Shown: positions 1-11,442 of the stretch, piece by piece
Layout: every line of letters begins with the position of its first letter
How positions within the stretch are numbered: the stretch's first letter is position 1
NCBI GenBank assembly: GCA_027972325.1
Contig: JAPMOS010000024.1
Coordinates: 456,501-520,500 of the forward strand
Reading direction: 5' to 3'
DNA length: 64,000 nucleotides
Source of the DNA: Paratrimastix pyriformis
Taxonomy: Eukaryota > Preaxostyla > Paratrimastigidae
Made by a program: the position numbers and the translations under genes
Notes under the pieces: model-generated
Database searches by the model: none
The model's input: only the letters and a program-made list of their open reading frames with translations
Told to the model about the DNA's origin: nothing

Positions 1-1303
1 GGGAGGAGGGGACGACGGACCCTGAGGTGGGCGAGACTCGGCCGGGTCCCGTCGGCCCCGGTCAGGTAATGGGCCGGGTCCACGCCGGCCCCCAGACAGA
101 GCGCCTCGATGGAGGCCGTGAGGGTCTCGTGTTCGGCCACGACCGACAGGGTCGGAGAGCCGGCCGGGGCGTCGCTCGGGGTGGGGTGGTGCCGGCCGGG
201 GTGGAGGGGGTGGTGGCGATGGCCCGGGGTCGGTCTCCGGGGCGGAGTGGCGGGGCTCGCCGCAGGAGTGGAAGGGGCAGCCGAGGTGGCGTTGGGCGGG
301 GGGGAAAGTGGCGGGAGGGGGGGGGGACTCGAGACCGACCGGGCCTCGGGGGGGGGCCGGGGGAGGTCGGCAGAGGGCGAAAACGCCGTGGATGAAGCGG
401 CCGGCGAAGCAGTTGCCGTGTTGGAAAGGAGAGGTCCCGAGGTGGAGTTTGGGGCGGGAAATCGTGGGCGGGAAGCGAGGGTTGGGGATGGAGGAACTAA
501 TGCAAATTTCTGCTCAAGAATGGATGTTCGAAGAAGGGGCAGACCTCGGTCGTTGCAGTGATGGAAGGAACGACGACCTCGGACGTCTACCCGGAAGTGT
601 GACAAGAGGCGCACACGTATCGTGAAACCGGACCAGAGTCGTGCCAACACCCGAGGTCGGGGCAACATACGGAGCAATCTGCTCGTGAAAGTGCTCCAAC
701 TCGTGGAAGAAATCAGAGTCGCCGAGAGAATGAGAAGGCTGGGGCTTTGACGGCGAAGGAAACTCTTTCACGCCACCAGAAATTTGTTGTAAAAACTGGT
801 CCGCATCAAAAGCGAAGTCCTCGTCACCTCCTTCTTTCATTGTAATCTGTGTGAAGGGACGAAGTCACCCCAAAGAAGGAGGTCCCGCACTCGATCAAAT
901 AAAACGAGGGCCTCGAACCTCGGTGGAACAGCCTATACAGAATTTGAATCCGGCCTTCGTGGCGTTTGGGGCATGGATTCGCTGACCACTGAACATCCCT
1001 CATCAGAACGAGCCCGGCTACTTGAGCAAATTGGCCTTTTCCCCCAACCGCAACGTGGGCGATTTGAGAGGACGCTCCGGGATCTCTTTTGAAAAGCCCG
1101 CCAGCGATGATGATTTTCGCACTCAGTTCATCGCCCTTCGGGACGAAGTCGCCAAAGCATCTGCCGCAAGAGCTCCATTTTTGCGATACTACACAGCCAT
1201 CGTCAAACTCCTCCGACTCTTCCTCCTCCTCCACTTCTGCTCTACTTCTCCTTTTCACCTTCCCCAACTGGGTTTGTACTAGTCCTTTCCCCACGATCTC
1301 ATA
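1..1303 (-). CDS. Uncharacterised gene, 3' part outside the window
   Basis: I do not recognise this gene. Three stretches on the minus strand read like protein. One runs from an ATG at 1303 and has an acidic run followed by a CxxC (SSCGRCFGD). One is in the frame of an ATG at 840 (begins MKEGGDEDFAF, rich in His, Glu and Phe), which lies just after an acceptor-like CAG at 847-849, so that ATG may be internal. The third, leaving the window at base 1, contains GNCFAGRFIHGVF and then TLTASIEALCLGAGVD. A donor-like GTCCGA follows the second stretch near 577. Splice joins between the blocks are not certain, and 850-1100 also has a protein-like frame on the plus strand. Call rests on composition and splice signals only. 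Confidence 0.35.
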
Positions 1304-1435
1304 CGTCATCGTCCGATAGCCGCCCGACTGACCTTCCTCACACCGCTTGGCGAGGCGGTCCGTCCCCATCCAACGTCGCCTCTCATCCCTCACATCCGAT
1401 GCTCCTTCTCCGATAGCCGCTCATCGCCATTTACG

Positions 1436-1990
1436 TTGGGGTTTCCCTGCTCGGGATCATCACGGGTATTTCTCCCTGGCGACGCTCTCCCATGCGGCCT
1501 GGTGACGTACTTCGTGTTCAGCTGCATCACCGCCATCCTGCATGCCGTGGCCACCATTGGCGGGTTCACCCAGGCGGGGCCTTCGACACCCGGCCTTGAT
1601 CGCCCAAGCAATGTCAGTTCTTCCTCGCCGGCCACCGCCTCCGCTCCGCCCACCTTCCAACTCACATCATCGCTTTCCCTTGTTTTGCACGCATTGCACC
1701 CTTCCAGTCTGTACATTGTCGAGTTTGTCTTGCCCATGGTCACGGCCGGCCTGCTGCTGGCCTGCTGTGCCCCAACTGCCGATGCGCCAACTGCCCGTGC
1801 TCGTGCCGCAGGCCCGCGCGGACCGCCCCGTCCCTCTGCCTCCAGCTCCGCAGCCTCGACCACCCCGGCGACGCCCGCATCATCTTCTTCTCGGCGTCGT
1901 AAGGCGGCCGGGGCCAGAGCGCGGGCAAGGGAGGTGATGGGTACAGGAGGGCCGGGAGCCCGGCCATCCCGCCAAAATCCTTCACCGTAA
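1436..1990 (+). CDS. Possible small hydrophobic protein (weak)
   Basis: A plus-strand open stretch contains two strongly hydrophobic segments (LVTYFVFSCITAILHAVATI and IVEFVLPMVTAGLLLACC), followed by an Ala/Pro/Arg-rich tail. No ATG opens it; the first codon is TTG, so a 5' exon would be needed. A CCTTCCAG acceptor precedes the second hydrophobic block, and a Cys-rich alternative frame (CPNCRCANCPCSC) overlaps it. The stretch could be a two-pass membrane protein, or antisense noise in GC-rich DNA. I see no family match. Confidence 0.22.
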   Translation: MGFPCSGSSRVFLPGDALPCGLVTYFVFSCITAILHAVATIGGFTQAGPSTPGLDRPSNVSSSSPATASAPPTFQLTSSLSLVLHALHPSSLYIVEFVLPMVTAGLLLACCAPTADAPTARARAAGPRGPPRPSASSSAASTTPATPASSSSRRRKAAGARARAREVMGTGGPGARPSRQNPSP

Positions 1991-2444
1991 CGTAACGAAG
2001 AGAGGGGGGTTCTCCTCTCTGTTGGTTGGCGAAGGCCCGGAGCAGGAGGGCTCCTCGCAGCAGGAGGAGCAGGTCGACCAGGGGAGCAGGAGGAGCGGCC
2101 CGGTCCAGGAGGGCAGGAGGAGCAGGGGAGCAGGCCTGAGCAGGGTGAGCAGGAGGGTGCGGAGCAGGTGGAGTGGGGAGCAGGAGGAGCAGGAGGAGCA
2201 TGGTGGGAGAGGAGGGGAGGAGCAGTGATGATGAGGAGCAGGGCGGGGGTGCTTGGCTGGGAGCTCACCGTCCGACTCTCATGGGATGATGAAAACGAGA
2301 CGAACTGGGCCAGTGAACTCAGAAATCCACGCTTTCCTGATTGTGCAGAATTTCAAATCATGCAAGGTGCCCGTGATGTGGCAAAGTTGGTTCATCGTGG
2401 CCTCGGGAAGAGACCCGTCACACAACAGTGTTTTGTCATCTTCT
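1991..2444. other. No clear gene; GGAGCAGGAGG-type repeats
   Basis: Between about 2035 and 2230 the sequence is a degenerate array of GGAGCAGGAGGAGCAG blocks. The rest has open frames on both strands, none with a recognisable domain or consistent splice sites. It may hold the 3' end of the pseudokinase/armadillo gene. Confidence 0.4.
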
Positions 2445-5400
2445 TCACCAACACCAGCCCATCGCCTTTGTCCCGAGCCCCGCTTCGATCCCACCGAGAA
2501 AACCCGCCATTTCGGAGAAACCGCCCCATCCCGTTGCTGCTGTTCGCACATCGGCGGCCCCGGCGGCCCCGAAGGCCAGCTGGTGGGTGTGGTCGAAGCA
2601 GCACAGGTTGCCGTTGGCCACCCCGATCTGGGCCAGGGCGGCCTCGGTGGGCGGTGGCCCCGCTCGCAGGAGCCCAACCAGTGGGGTGGCCGAGTCCATC
2701 GGCGGCCCGCTTCTGGTTCTCCTGGAGGCAGGCCGGGGAGGGAGGAGGGTGGGCGATGGGGACGGGACGGGACAGTGGAAAGACGAGCGGCAGCCTGCCT
2801 TTTGAGAGTGTCGCTGTTGCCTATTTGAGTGCCTTCGGTCCCCCGCCCGTCCAACAATCACCAGATGAGGTTCCGCCCCGTGCCCAAATTCAAATGCGGG
2901 CATCGGTCGACAGGCCGGCAAACGGGTCCACAATCCCATCACCTGTTTGTTTGTTTGTCTGTTTGGGAGGAGGAGGAGGAGGAGGAGGAGGAGGAGGAGG
3001 AGGAGGAGGAGGAGGAGGAGGGAGTAGAAAAGCGTCGCGTGGGTGCCTCTTCCTCTGTGGTTCGGACGAGCAAACACCAACTCACAAAGCGCCCAGCTGC
3101 CCTCCCAGAGCCGGACCTTACAGTAGCAGGTCAGGTTGCCCAGGGTGCAGAGCTCCTCCGTCAGGCCGGCCGTGGCGGTGGCCAGCTTGGTGTCGGCAAT
3201 GATTGCCACCAGACGGGGCACGACTCCTCACCGAAGGCCAGCTGGTTGGCTTTGCAGTTGCAGGACATGTTGCCGATGGCGATGACGATCTGGTTCCGGG
3301 GGATGTGGATGAGGAAGAAGAGGCTATGCAGTTGCAGGCATGTTGCCGATGGCGATGACGATCTGGTTCCGGGGGCCGAGGAGGAAGAGGGTGGGCGGAA
3401 GGGAGGCAGGGTGGATGCCACCAGTACCACCACCAGTACCACCACCACCACCACCACCACCACCACCACCACCACCACCACCACCACCACCACCACCACC
3501 ACCACCACCACCACCACCACCACCACCACCACCACCACCACCACCACCACCACCACCACCACCACCACCACCACCAGCACCACTACCAGCACCACCAGCA
3601 CCACTACCAGCACCACCAGCACCACCACTACCAGCACCACTACCAGCACCACCAGCACCACCCGCCCATCAAGGCGGACCTGCTGGACGCACGTCGGGTC
3701 GCTGGCCAAGGCGGGCCTGGCGAGCATCTGGCTGAGGCGCTTGGGCAGCTGCATGGTCAGCAGGTCCGCCTGGACGGCGGGGTCGTTGCAGGTGACGGAC
3801 CCGATCGCCGCGCAGAGGGCCTGCGCCACCGCTGGACAGCCATCCGGACGGAAACGACAGACGGGAGAGAGGCGAGATGAGCGGGCGGACGCCCGACCGC
3901 TGGGGACGCCCACCAGCAGAAACGCCACAACCACCATCCGCCACACCCGTCCACCGCCACCCGCCGCCACCCTCCAGCAAGCACAACTCACAGCAAACGT
4001 CGATAGACAGGCAACATCAGGCAGTCATGCGTACCACCGGCAGTGGCCACAGCATGCAGACCGGGGTCAGCCACTGCCCACTCGGCCGAAGCCAGCCGGG
4101 CCAAGGCGGCCGGGGCCCCGAGTCGGGCCATCTGCTCGCGCTGGTCCGAGTCGAGCTGCATGAACCGCGAGGCCGCCCGGCAGAGCAGGGTGGCGTCGAG
4201 GGGGTCCGGATGCGACGAGAGGCCGGCCCGGTTCAGGGCCGAGACCAGGGAGGACGCCTCGAACACGAAGGCTGCGCACGGTGTGTGTGCGTGTGTTGCG
4301 ACAGCAGAAGTTAGAAGAAAATGGTGCGCGGGCGCGGGGGTCTGCTGGATCGCGCGCTTGTGAGGACGGACGTGTGTCAGTGCTTTCCTCGCAGGCATGC
4401 GGGGCGAGGGTCATCGGCGGGAGAGGCAAAGATGGTGAAATGGGAGAAGGCACACGGGACGATGATTCCGTCTGTCTCGGATTTTCCCCCACTGAGCCCC
4501 GCCCACGGCACCGCATGATGGCCCCATGGGCAGCAGCAGCACCGAGAGGGCAGGCGGACCGACGGGCATCCGGTCGGTGGGCGAGGAGCCCCAGTCCCGA
4601 TCGCACAGCCGCACCAGGGACGACAGCGGGAGTCGCTTTTGGAGGGGCGCCAAGAGATCCGGGATGTACCGCCGGAGGAGCGGCGGCACGTCTGCCTGTG
4701 GGCAGAAGATGGGGGTTGGTGGTGTTTGAGTCGACATCACCGCGGGGGGACAGTCGCGCCCAAGTGGGTCCCCACCCACACGGACCGTCTTTTCCAGCCG
4801 CTCCTGAAGGAGTGAACGCATCTTGGCCGCGGAATCCGGATTTCGCATGAGTTCGTACGGGTTGCCGCCGACCACGGTTCGCAAGTCATCGGGGGATATC
4901 CCCCCAAAGATGCAGGCAAGCAGGAGACCAACCGAGTACATGGCGCAGCCGCTGTCGAACCGGAGCCGCTCCTTCTCGTCCATCGGGGCGGCGGGTGGCC
5001 AATCTGGGGCCACAAAATCGCTGGGACCCGTGGGTTGACGAGCCGACGACCAATCTGACACCACAAGATCGAAATCGGATTGATCTCCGAGGAGCAGGAG
5101 ATTTTCTGGCTGTGTGGGAAGCTCTGGATGGTGGGGGAAAAAAAAAACAAGAGCAGACCTTGAAGAGATTGGGAGTGACCATCGATCGAACATCTAAAAA
5201 CAGCAACGCCTCCGCCAAGGTTCGGGCTAATTCAACACATCGGCCAATCGGAAATGGAGCCAAAGAAAATAAATTTTTCAAGTTCCCCGCCGGAAGGAAG
5301 TCTCGCACTTCATGGAGAGTGTCTTCGAGGAAGGCATCCTTGAGCGGGAGAACCGAGTGAGGTGGCCGTAGATGTATTGCCCATTGTGAGCGCCTGAGCG

Positions 5401-5572
5401 CGCCATCGGCCTCGTCCTCGGTATCAAATTGGATCGCATGAGCGACGACCAGGTTGTTTCGTCGGCTGCCCATCAAAAAGGTCTCTCCCTTGCCATCGGA
5501 ACGGCACCCGAGCCTGGTGGAAGAACTCGGACAACTTTTGGTGGTGTCTGGAAGGTGATCGTACTTTTCCAT
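2445..5572 (-). CDS. Pseudokinase fused to armadillo repeats
   Basis: The first exon (ATG at 5572) reads through a kinase N-lobe and hinge: GETFLMGSRRNNLVVAHAI, then LKDAFLEDTLHEVRDFLPAG and ELARTLAEALLFLDVRSMV. The next exon gives PENLLLLGDQSDFDLVVSD and a C-lobe (MYSVGLLLACIFGG). The order matches a protein kinase, but the key residues are missing: VAxK reads VAHA, HRD is replaced by LDVRS and DFG by SDW, so it is predicted catalytically dead. Downstream exons carry armadillo-type helices: LLCRAASRFMQLDSDQRE (4034-4274), AVAQALCAAIGSVTCND (3683-3837), IVIAIGNMSCNCKANQLAF (about 3228-3337), LCTLGNLTCYCK (about 3120-3220) and GNLCCFDHTHQLAFGAAGA (about 2560-2700). A scaffold role is inferred. 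The 3' end is uncertain: the last frame stops at 2445. Introns hold GGA and CCA microsatellites. Confidence 0.62.
2968..3020. repeat. (GGA)n microsatellite
   Basis: About 18 uninterrupted GGA units in an intron of the pseudokinase/armadillo gene. Confidence 0.95.
3253..3379 (-). repeat. Tandem partial duplication of an armadillo exon edge
   Basis: About 48 bp are repeated 74 bp apart (around 3253-3300 and 3327-3375). They differ by a one-base deletion in the copy that is upstream in transcript sense. That copy is out of frame and is followed by a TAG that looks like the present splice acceptor (GCATAG). The downstream copy is the coding one. Confidence 0.8.
3420..3662. repeat. (CCA)n microsatellite with CAGCA-interrupted tail
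   Basis: A pure CCA run from about 3441 to 3573, then a degenerate CCAGCACCACTA region. It lies in an intron of the armadillo gene, next to the exon ending CVQQ with donor GTCCGC. Confidence 0.95.
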
Positions 5573-5688
5573 CACACAGGCGGCCAGCGAAACGAACTGG
5601 GAGCACTGAAGATGTGCAGGCGGTCTTTCAAATAAAGGTAAAAAAACGACACACAAAACAAAATGGCTTCAAACAGCTACCTCAAGTC

Positions 5689-6870
5689 TCATTGAACATT
5701 GGCGAGCAACCGCTTGAATTCTGAAAAAAAAAAAAGAAAAAAAGGATGAGATGCGAGCGATCAATGATGTGCAACAAACCGGATTGCTGCTCGACGGTCA
5801 GAGCTCGTGGGAACAAGACACTGAAGGTCACTGTAAGTTCGCCGCGCAAACCAGGATGATCTCTCACGGGCATACCTTCACCAGGAATGATCATGCTCTC
5901 ACCTGTTGGCACGGGTTGAAAATGAAAAGTTATCAGCATCAACATCATCCAGTCGTCGTCATCATCCAATCATTATCCTCATCATCCAATCATTATCTTC
6001 ATCATCCAATCATCCAATCATCCTCATCATCATCATCATCATCAGCATAGCTCCCGCAAAAGGACACGCCACGGACCGTGCGAAGTCACCTGGGCCCTGG
6101 TGATGTTAACCACATGGCCATCCAGGTGCACCAGCGGAATCTCAAACCCGACCAGGGCTTGGAGGAGGGTAATGGGCTGGTGATACGCGAGGCCGTCACC
6201 TGGGGTGGGATGGGATGGGTGCGCCGGGAGGCGTGGGAGAAAGGCAGAGAAACCCATTGAAGGAGATGGCGAAACCCATTGGAGAAACCCATTGAAGGAG
6301 ATGGAGAAACCCATTGAAGGAGATGGAGAAACCCATTGAAGGAGATGGAGAAACCCATTGAAGGAGATGGAGAAACCCATTGAAGGAGATGGAGAAACCC
6401 ATTGAAGGAGATGGAGAAATCCATTGAGGCGGAGGTGCCGCGACAGACAAACACACCTGCCGCTGACGCCCCGTGACCCCCACACACGCACACACACAGG
6501 GACAGCCGACAGGAGCACCGGCATACCTGACACACCGATCCGACAGACAGCCGACAGGAGCACCGACACAGAGGCAGGCAGGCAGCACCAACACGGGCAG
6601 CGCATGGCGGACCGCGTCGGGTGAAGCGGCTGTGGGGGCGGGCGTTCACCTTGACCACAAGCCGCCCGGGCAGCGCCTCCGCGCTGGCATCACCCATCTC
6701 GTTGAAGACCTGTGTGCCGGCCCCGGGTGTGGGTCGCGGGGAGGGAGCGGGAGATGAAGATGGGGGAAGAGGCCCGCGTCAACGGTGGTGACAACCAGTG
6801 AAGGAGGCAGGGTGGGGGGATGCGTGTGGGGTGTATGGGGTGGGGGGGCGTGGATGGAGATGGAAGCGAT

Positions 6871-6903
<33 letters not shown>

Positions 6904-8425
6904 GACGGACGATCTCGTCGCCTGCCTTCATGCCGGGCTCGACCTGCACCAGCAGCCGATCCTCGCTGTGCACGGTCCCCTTGCCCTGCGCCCATGAGCG
7001 TACAGCGGGGACGGAAAAGGGGCATGGGGTGTGTGTGTGTGTGCGTGAGGAGGCATGGATGGGGTCCACATCGATCCGCGCTGTACTTGGGGGTGGATGG
7101 GTGGGTGGGTGGATGGATGGGACGGGGACGGACCTCGCACACGTGGCACTTGTCCTTGACGATCCTGCCCTTGCCCCGCACTGGTCGCACCTGGGGGTGG
7201 TTGGCGGTGGGATTGGTGGCGGGGAGTGGTGTGAAGTTGAGAAGTGAGTGTGTGGAGTAAAGAAGGAAAGGGACTGGTGTGAAGTTGCGAGGGTGTGGTG
7301 TGAAGTTGAGAAGGAAAGGGTGGTGTGAAGTTGAGAAGTGAGGGTGCGGCGCATGGGACGCGAACGCGCACACAGTCGTGTCCACACACATGGAGCATCC
7401 CAGGGCGAGCGTGGATGGACGGATGGAAGGGACATGGAAGCTCGGTAGAGAGTGGAGGGGACGGAAATCAGGGGGAGGGGGAAGGAAGGTGGAAAAGGGG
7501 AGGGGGTGGGTGGGGGTGATGGGTGTGTGTGGGGTGGGTGCATGGACCACTGGCCTGGTGGGAGACTGGGAAGACCTGTGTGGGCGGGCGGGTGGGTGGG
7601 TGGGTGGGGCGCGTTTGGGGGTGGATGGTGGGTGGCACGGCAAAGGTGTGAGCAGAAGGGCGTTCGTGTCCGTATGGAAACTATCGGGCAGGAGGGGTGT
7701 GGGGGCGATGGGGCGATGAGGGTGTGGGGGCGATGGGGGTGTGGGACGATGGATGGTGGCGTGGGGGATGGGGGTGGGAGCCGGCGAACGGACGGAGATG
7801 CTGGCGCCCGTGTAAAGCTCCTCCAGTTCCACCTCCAGGGGCACCACCATGTCGGCCATGCGGCGCTGCTGTTGCTCTTGCCCGGGGTTACCTCCCTCGA
7901 ACCCGAACCCGCCGCCGCCCTGCATCCTCCTTTGGAAATCAAAATGCTGATAGAACCCAGAGGTGAAGGTGACTCTGCCAGCAGACCGGAAGATATCGAA
8001 GGGGTTGGTGAAGCTGAAACCGCCACCCTGGGCGGGAGAGCCCTGCTTCAGGCCCTCCTCCCCGTACTGGTTGTAGATCTGACGCTTGGAGTCGTCAGAG
8101 AGAACCTCGTACGCTGCCGTGCGAGTGAGGAAGGCGTGACAACGTGTTTTGTGGGCAGACCATTGGCGATCTCCATGAACTTAGCCTCTGCCTCCTTATC
8201 ACCCGGGTTCTTGTCGGGATGATACTTGAGGGAGAGCTTTTTGTACGCCTTCTTAATCTCCTTTGTGGTTGCTGTCCTCTCCACCCCGAGGACCTGATGA
8301 TGATGAACGCATGGAAGTATGAGGGAGGGGGATTGGAAACATTGACATTCGATGCATTATTCAAACCTTATAGTAATCGGAGGCCAGGGCCAACCCGATG
8401 AGGAGGAAGACGAGGACAGTCCTCA
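5689..8425 (-). CDS. ER-luminal DnaJ/Hsp40 co-chaperone (ERdj3/Scj1-like)
   Basis: A co-chaperone that would stimulate BiP-type Hsp70 in the ER lumen. Exon 1 (ATG at 8425) encodes a signal peptide ([16 protein letters not shown]) running straight into the J domain (DYYK). Exon 2 continues [20 protein letters not shown] and the diagnostic HPD in [10 protein letters not shown]. Exon 3 carries [20 protein letters not shown] and a Gly/Phe/Gln-rich linker (to about 7790). Later exons give one CxxC pair (KDKCHVC, about 7140-7200), substrate-binding strands ([20 protein letters not shown], about 6905-7000; [11 protein letters not shown], about 6640-6710), [19 protein letters not shown] (about 6095-6170) and [13 protein letters not shown]. 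The last exon ends [11 protein letters not shown]. There is no KDEL-type signal. Introns include a 22-bp minisatellite and a poly-G run. It is divergent with the tectonin gene. Confidence 0.9.
6250..6421. repeat. 22-bp minisatellite, about 8 copies
   Basis: Unit GAAACCCATTGAAGGAGATG plus 2 bp, nearly identical copies head to tail, inside a DnaJ intron. The 5'-most copy is shortened. Confidence 0.95.
6871..6901. repeat. Poly-G run of about 31
   Basis: A homopolymer G tract in a DnaJ intron; its length is unreliable in any assembly. Confidence 0.9.
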
Positions 8426-8469
8426 TTTTTGTGGTCAGAACCAACGGCGCTCTCCACTCGGTCCGACTT
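8426..8469. promoter_or_regulatory. 44-bp divergent promoter region
   Basis: The start codons of the DnaJ gene (minus) and the tectonin gene (plus) lie 44 bp apart. Both 5' UTRs and promoters must therefore overlap here or in the opposite gene. No TATA box is visible. Confidence 0.4.
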
Positions 8470-9713
8470 ATGGGTTGCGCTGTTGCTGTCGGGCCAAAAG
8501 TTCAATTTGTTGAAAATTCCGATATTTCTTTTGACGAGGATGTTCCCTCGCCTGTTCGCTGGCATCCAATCGGTGCCATCGATCAGGCTGCCTTGAAAGT
8601 GTTCACTTGGGTGCATCCTCCAGGATATCCTCCCGGAACGCACATCCTGTTGCTGACTGCCGATGGACATTTATTGCTGTCCGACAAAATTCCGTCGGCG
8701 TCCGTGTGGCATCCTCTCCCCCCGCTCCCCGATCCGGTTTCCGATGTTTCCGTGGACGATACCGGGATGGTTGGGGCAGTGACCCAGATCGGTCAGGCCT
8801 TTATCGGAAGGTCAGAATCCGCGCCACCATCCATCCCAAATTCAGATTTGTCCTTTTTTCTTCTTTTTCTTCTTCTTCTCTCCTTCCCCCCGGGCCATAT
8901 AGACTCGTCCCGCCCGAACTGGTCCTCCCCCTCCTCGCGCCGGCCAACGAAGCGACCCCTGACCGGGGGCACATCCACTCGTCCCACCCATGGCCGCTGC
9001 CTCTCCCGGGTTGCGAAGACAAGCCTCCCCTGGTGTGGGAGTGGTATGCCCTGCCACCTCCCCCCATCCCGGCCGTCTCCACCCCCCCGCAGCTGCTGTC
9101 GGGACTCCTCTCCCCGGCCACAGCCACCATCCTTGCCACCCAGCCCTCGGCAGCGGACCTCTTGGAGCGGACACCACCCCCGCCATACTCCACCCGGAGC
9201 GGGGATACCCCCCCTGGGGCTGATCTCCACCCCTCCGGGGATAGCCACAGTTCCCCAGGGGATACCCTCCCGTCTCCACCACCCCCTCCGGCGACCTCGA
9301 TGCCCCCCGTGCCGGACGCGGTCTCCACCCCCCCGGCACCCGAGTCACCGGCCCCCTCCGCAAGCCCCAAACCGCAGGCCTCGCCGGCCCCCAGCGAGGC
9401 CACGACCCTTCTGTCCGTTCCACGTTTGTATGCATGCTTTGGTGGTGGTCCCATGGTGATGGGGGGCGGCAGGTCCGCGACCTTGCTGTCCGTTCGGTGG
9501 CTGGAGGGCTTGCCCCTGCTGGTGGTTGGCCACACATGATGATGAGGGGTGACACACGGCACCTCCTCGGCACTCGCGCCCACCCATATCCCTCATCACC
9601 AGATTTCATTGTTGGTGGTAGTGGGTGGTGGTGGGTGGTGGTGGGTGGTGGTGGGTGGTGGTGGGTGGTGGGTGGTGGGCGGTGGGCGGTGTTGTTGTTG
9701 GTGGTGTTGTTAG

Positions 9714-9801
<88 letters not shown>

Positions 9802-10324
9802 CTCGGTTTTGTGTGATCGATCATCGTTTATGGCGCAGGTCTTCGTTGGGGATTTGTCGTGTTTTTGACGTCCACCCCCCCCCCCCCCGACCCAACAGCA
9901 TCATGAACCTCCTCTTCTCCCCTCCCCCTTTCGTCGCTCCGCCAGGCCTGCCCACTTCGGCCCGCCGGCCATTGGGCGGCTGTGCCTGGCCTCATGGCCA
10001 CTGCAGGTGGCGGCCCTCACCTGCCCGCCGCGCCGCCTCCTGCGCTGGGCCCCGGTCCGCCCCATGGCCACCGCCCTTTGTCCTCTCCGGGGTGGGTGCC
10101 CTGCTTGGATCGACGCTCGGGGCATTTTTCGTACTCCGCCTGCTCCCGTCGGGCGCTCCAAGTGCGCTTTCTGGCCTCGGGCGAAGAGGAGTTCCCCAAT
10201 GGGTCCCCCGTTTGTTTTTTTTGATCCCCTCGTCCCAATTTTTTTTGACTCACGCGGTACTCCCTCCCCCCTCCCCCTCCCCCCCTCCCCTCTCGGACGT
10301 TCTGTCGACCTGACCCTGCTCACC

Positions 10325-10355
<31 letters not shown>

Positions 10356-11364
10356 ACACACGAACACCCCACCATCCGCACAGCTACACACTCATCTCAC
10401 CCCACCACCACCGCTCACAGGGCCCGGAGAGCTGGGTCGAGGTGCCCCTGAAGGAATCCCACTTCCGGGAGGACGAGGAGGGGCAGGCCATGGCCGACAT
10501 CGCCCTGGCAACCGACGGCACCCTCTGGGGTCTGTGTCGACCTGACCCCTGGCGTGTCTGTCCTGTGACATGGGTGGGGGGTGAGGGGGGAGAGGGAGGC
10601 CATGACCGACATCGCCCTGGCAACCGACGGCACCCTCTGGGGTCTGTGTGTCGACCTTGCTTGCTGCCCTGGCGTGGCTGTCTTGTCGCTTTCGGGGCTG
10701 TTGGGTGTTTGGGGTCGGCACTGGCACCGTTGGCCCTCCAATATGTCCCCCTCACCCCCCCACCCCACCCCCCCTCACCCCCCTCGCTCCCTCACCCCCT
10801 CACCCACCCAACCAGGGGTTGACGCCGCGGCTCAGGTGTACCGCTGGGATGTCCACAGCTGGGCCCATCTGGCCGGCACCATGAAACAGGTTCGCTGTCC
10901 CCCGGGGGATGTCCACCATCCCCCTCCCCCTCCCTCTCCCTCTCCCTCTCCCCCTCCCCCTCCGAACTCATGTCGTGTTCCCACTCTGCAGATCGTGGTG
11001 CGGGACAACTTTGTGGCGTGGGGGATCTCCCCCGAGGGAACACTCTTCCGCTGGAGTGCCGAGGGGTGGCTCCCGCTGCCCTTTGAAGCCCTGGTCGCCA
11101 CCCACCCACCCGTGGCCGAGCCGCAGGTCGCCCCCGTCGGGGGAAGAGAGTCCCTCCGGGCGATACATCTATGTCTCGGTCCGTGCAAGTGTGGGTGGGA
11201 GAAGGCTGAGAAGGCTGACGTTTTTTCTCACACACGAAAATGTTTTGGTTCGTGTAGGACATGTGCCAATCTGCTTGGCGCATCAGGGCACGATTTATCA
11301 GTACATCGATCCGTTGCGGGATGGCGGTGAAACCGAGGTGGCTCATCAGCCGCCACTGCCATGA
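8470..11364 (+). CDS. Tectonin-type beta-propeller protein
   Basis: Predicted beta-propeller with tectonin (TECPR-like) blades. Exon 1 starts MGCAVAVGPKVQFVEN and includes THILLLTADGHLLLSD. A long Pro/Ser-rich exon follows (about 8905-9412, ending TTLLS before a GTCCGT donor). Later exons hold the clearest blades: ALATDGTLWG (about 10421-10531), VYRWDVHSWAHLAGTMKQ (about 10815-10890), NFVAWGISPEGTLFRWSAEG (about 10991-11190) and the last, LGHVPICLAHQGTIYQYIDP. An in-frame TGA ends it at 11364. The exon near 9956-10060 is less certain. Start chosen as the first ATG in the conserved frame. Blades of this kind bind ligands or partners; no partner is suggested by neighbours. It is convergent with RPB12. 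Confidence 0.7.
9604..9801. repeat. (GGTGGT GGGT) and (GTT)n microsatellites
   Basis: A GGTGGGTGGT tract to about 9690, then about 33 GTT units (9700-9801), in an intron of the tectonin gene. Confidence 0.95.
10485..10684 (+). repeat. 112-bp-offset tandem duplication of an exon 3' end
   Basis: The end of the exon encoding IALATDGTLWG, its donor and some 30 bp of intron recur 112 bp downstream (10485-10563 and 10597-10684) with few differences. The second copy has the same donor but an ill-fitting upstream acceptor, so it is probably an intronic fossil or an alternative exon. Confidence 0.8.
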
Positions 11365-11442
11365 GGACTACGGAACGATACTCGTCCCTTCTCGCCATAC
11401 CCAAAACCTGCCGGAGAGAACTGATCGAAGACTGCTTTTGAA

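Noticed and set aside
22-625. Plus-strand Gly/Arg-rich frames at the left edge
   Set aside because: Antisense to more protein-like minus-strand frames and typical of GC-rich shadow frames.
6250-6421. 22-bp repeats resembling a CRISPR array
   Set aside because: The units are head to tail without spacers, and lie in an intron of a eukaryotic gene.
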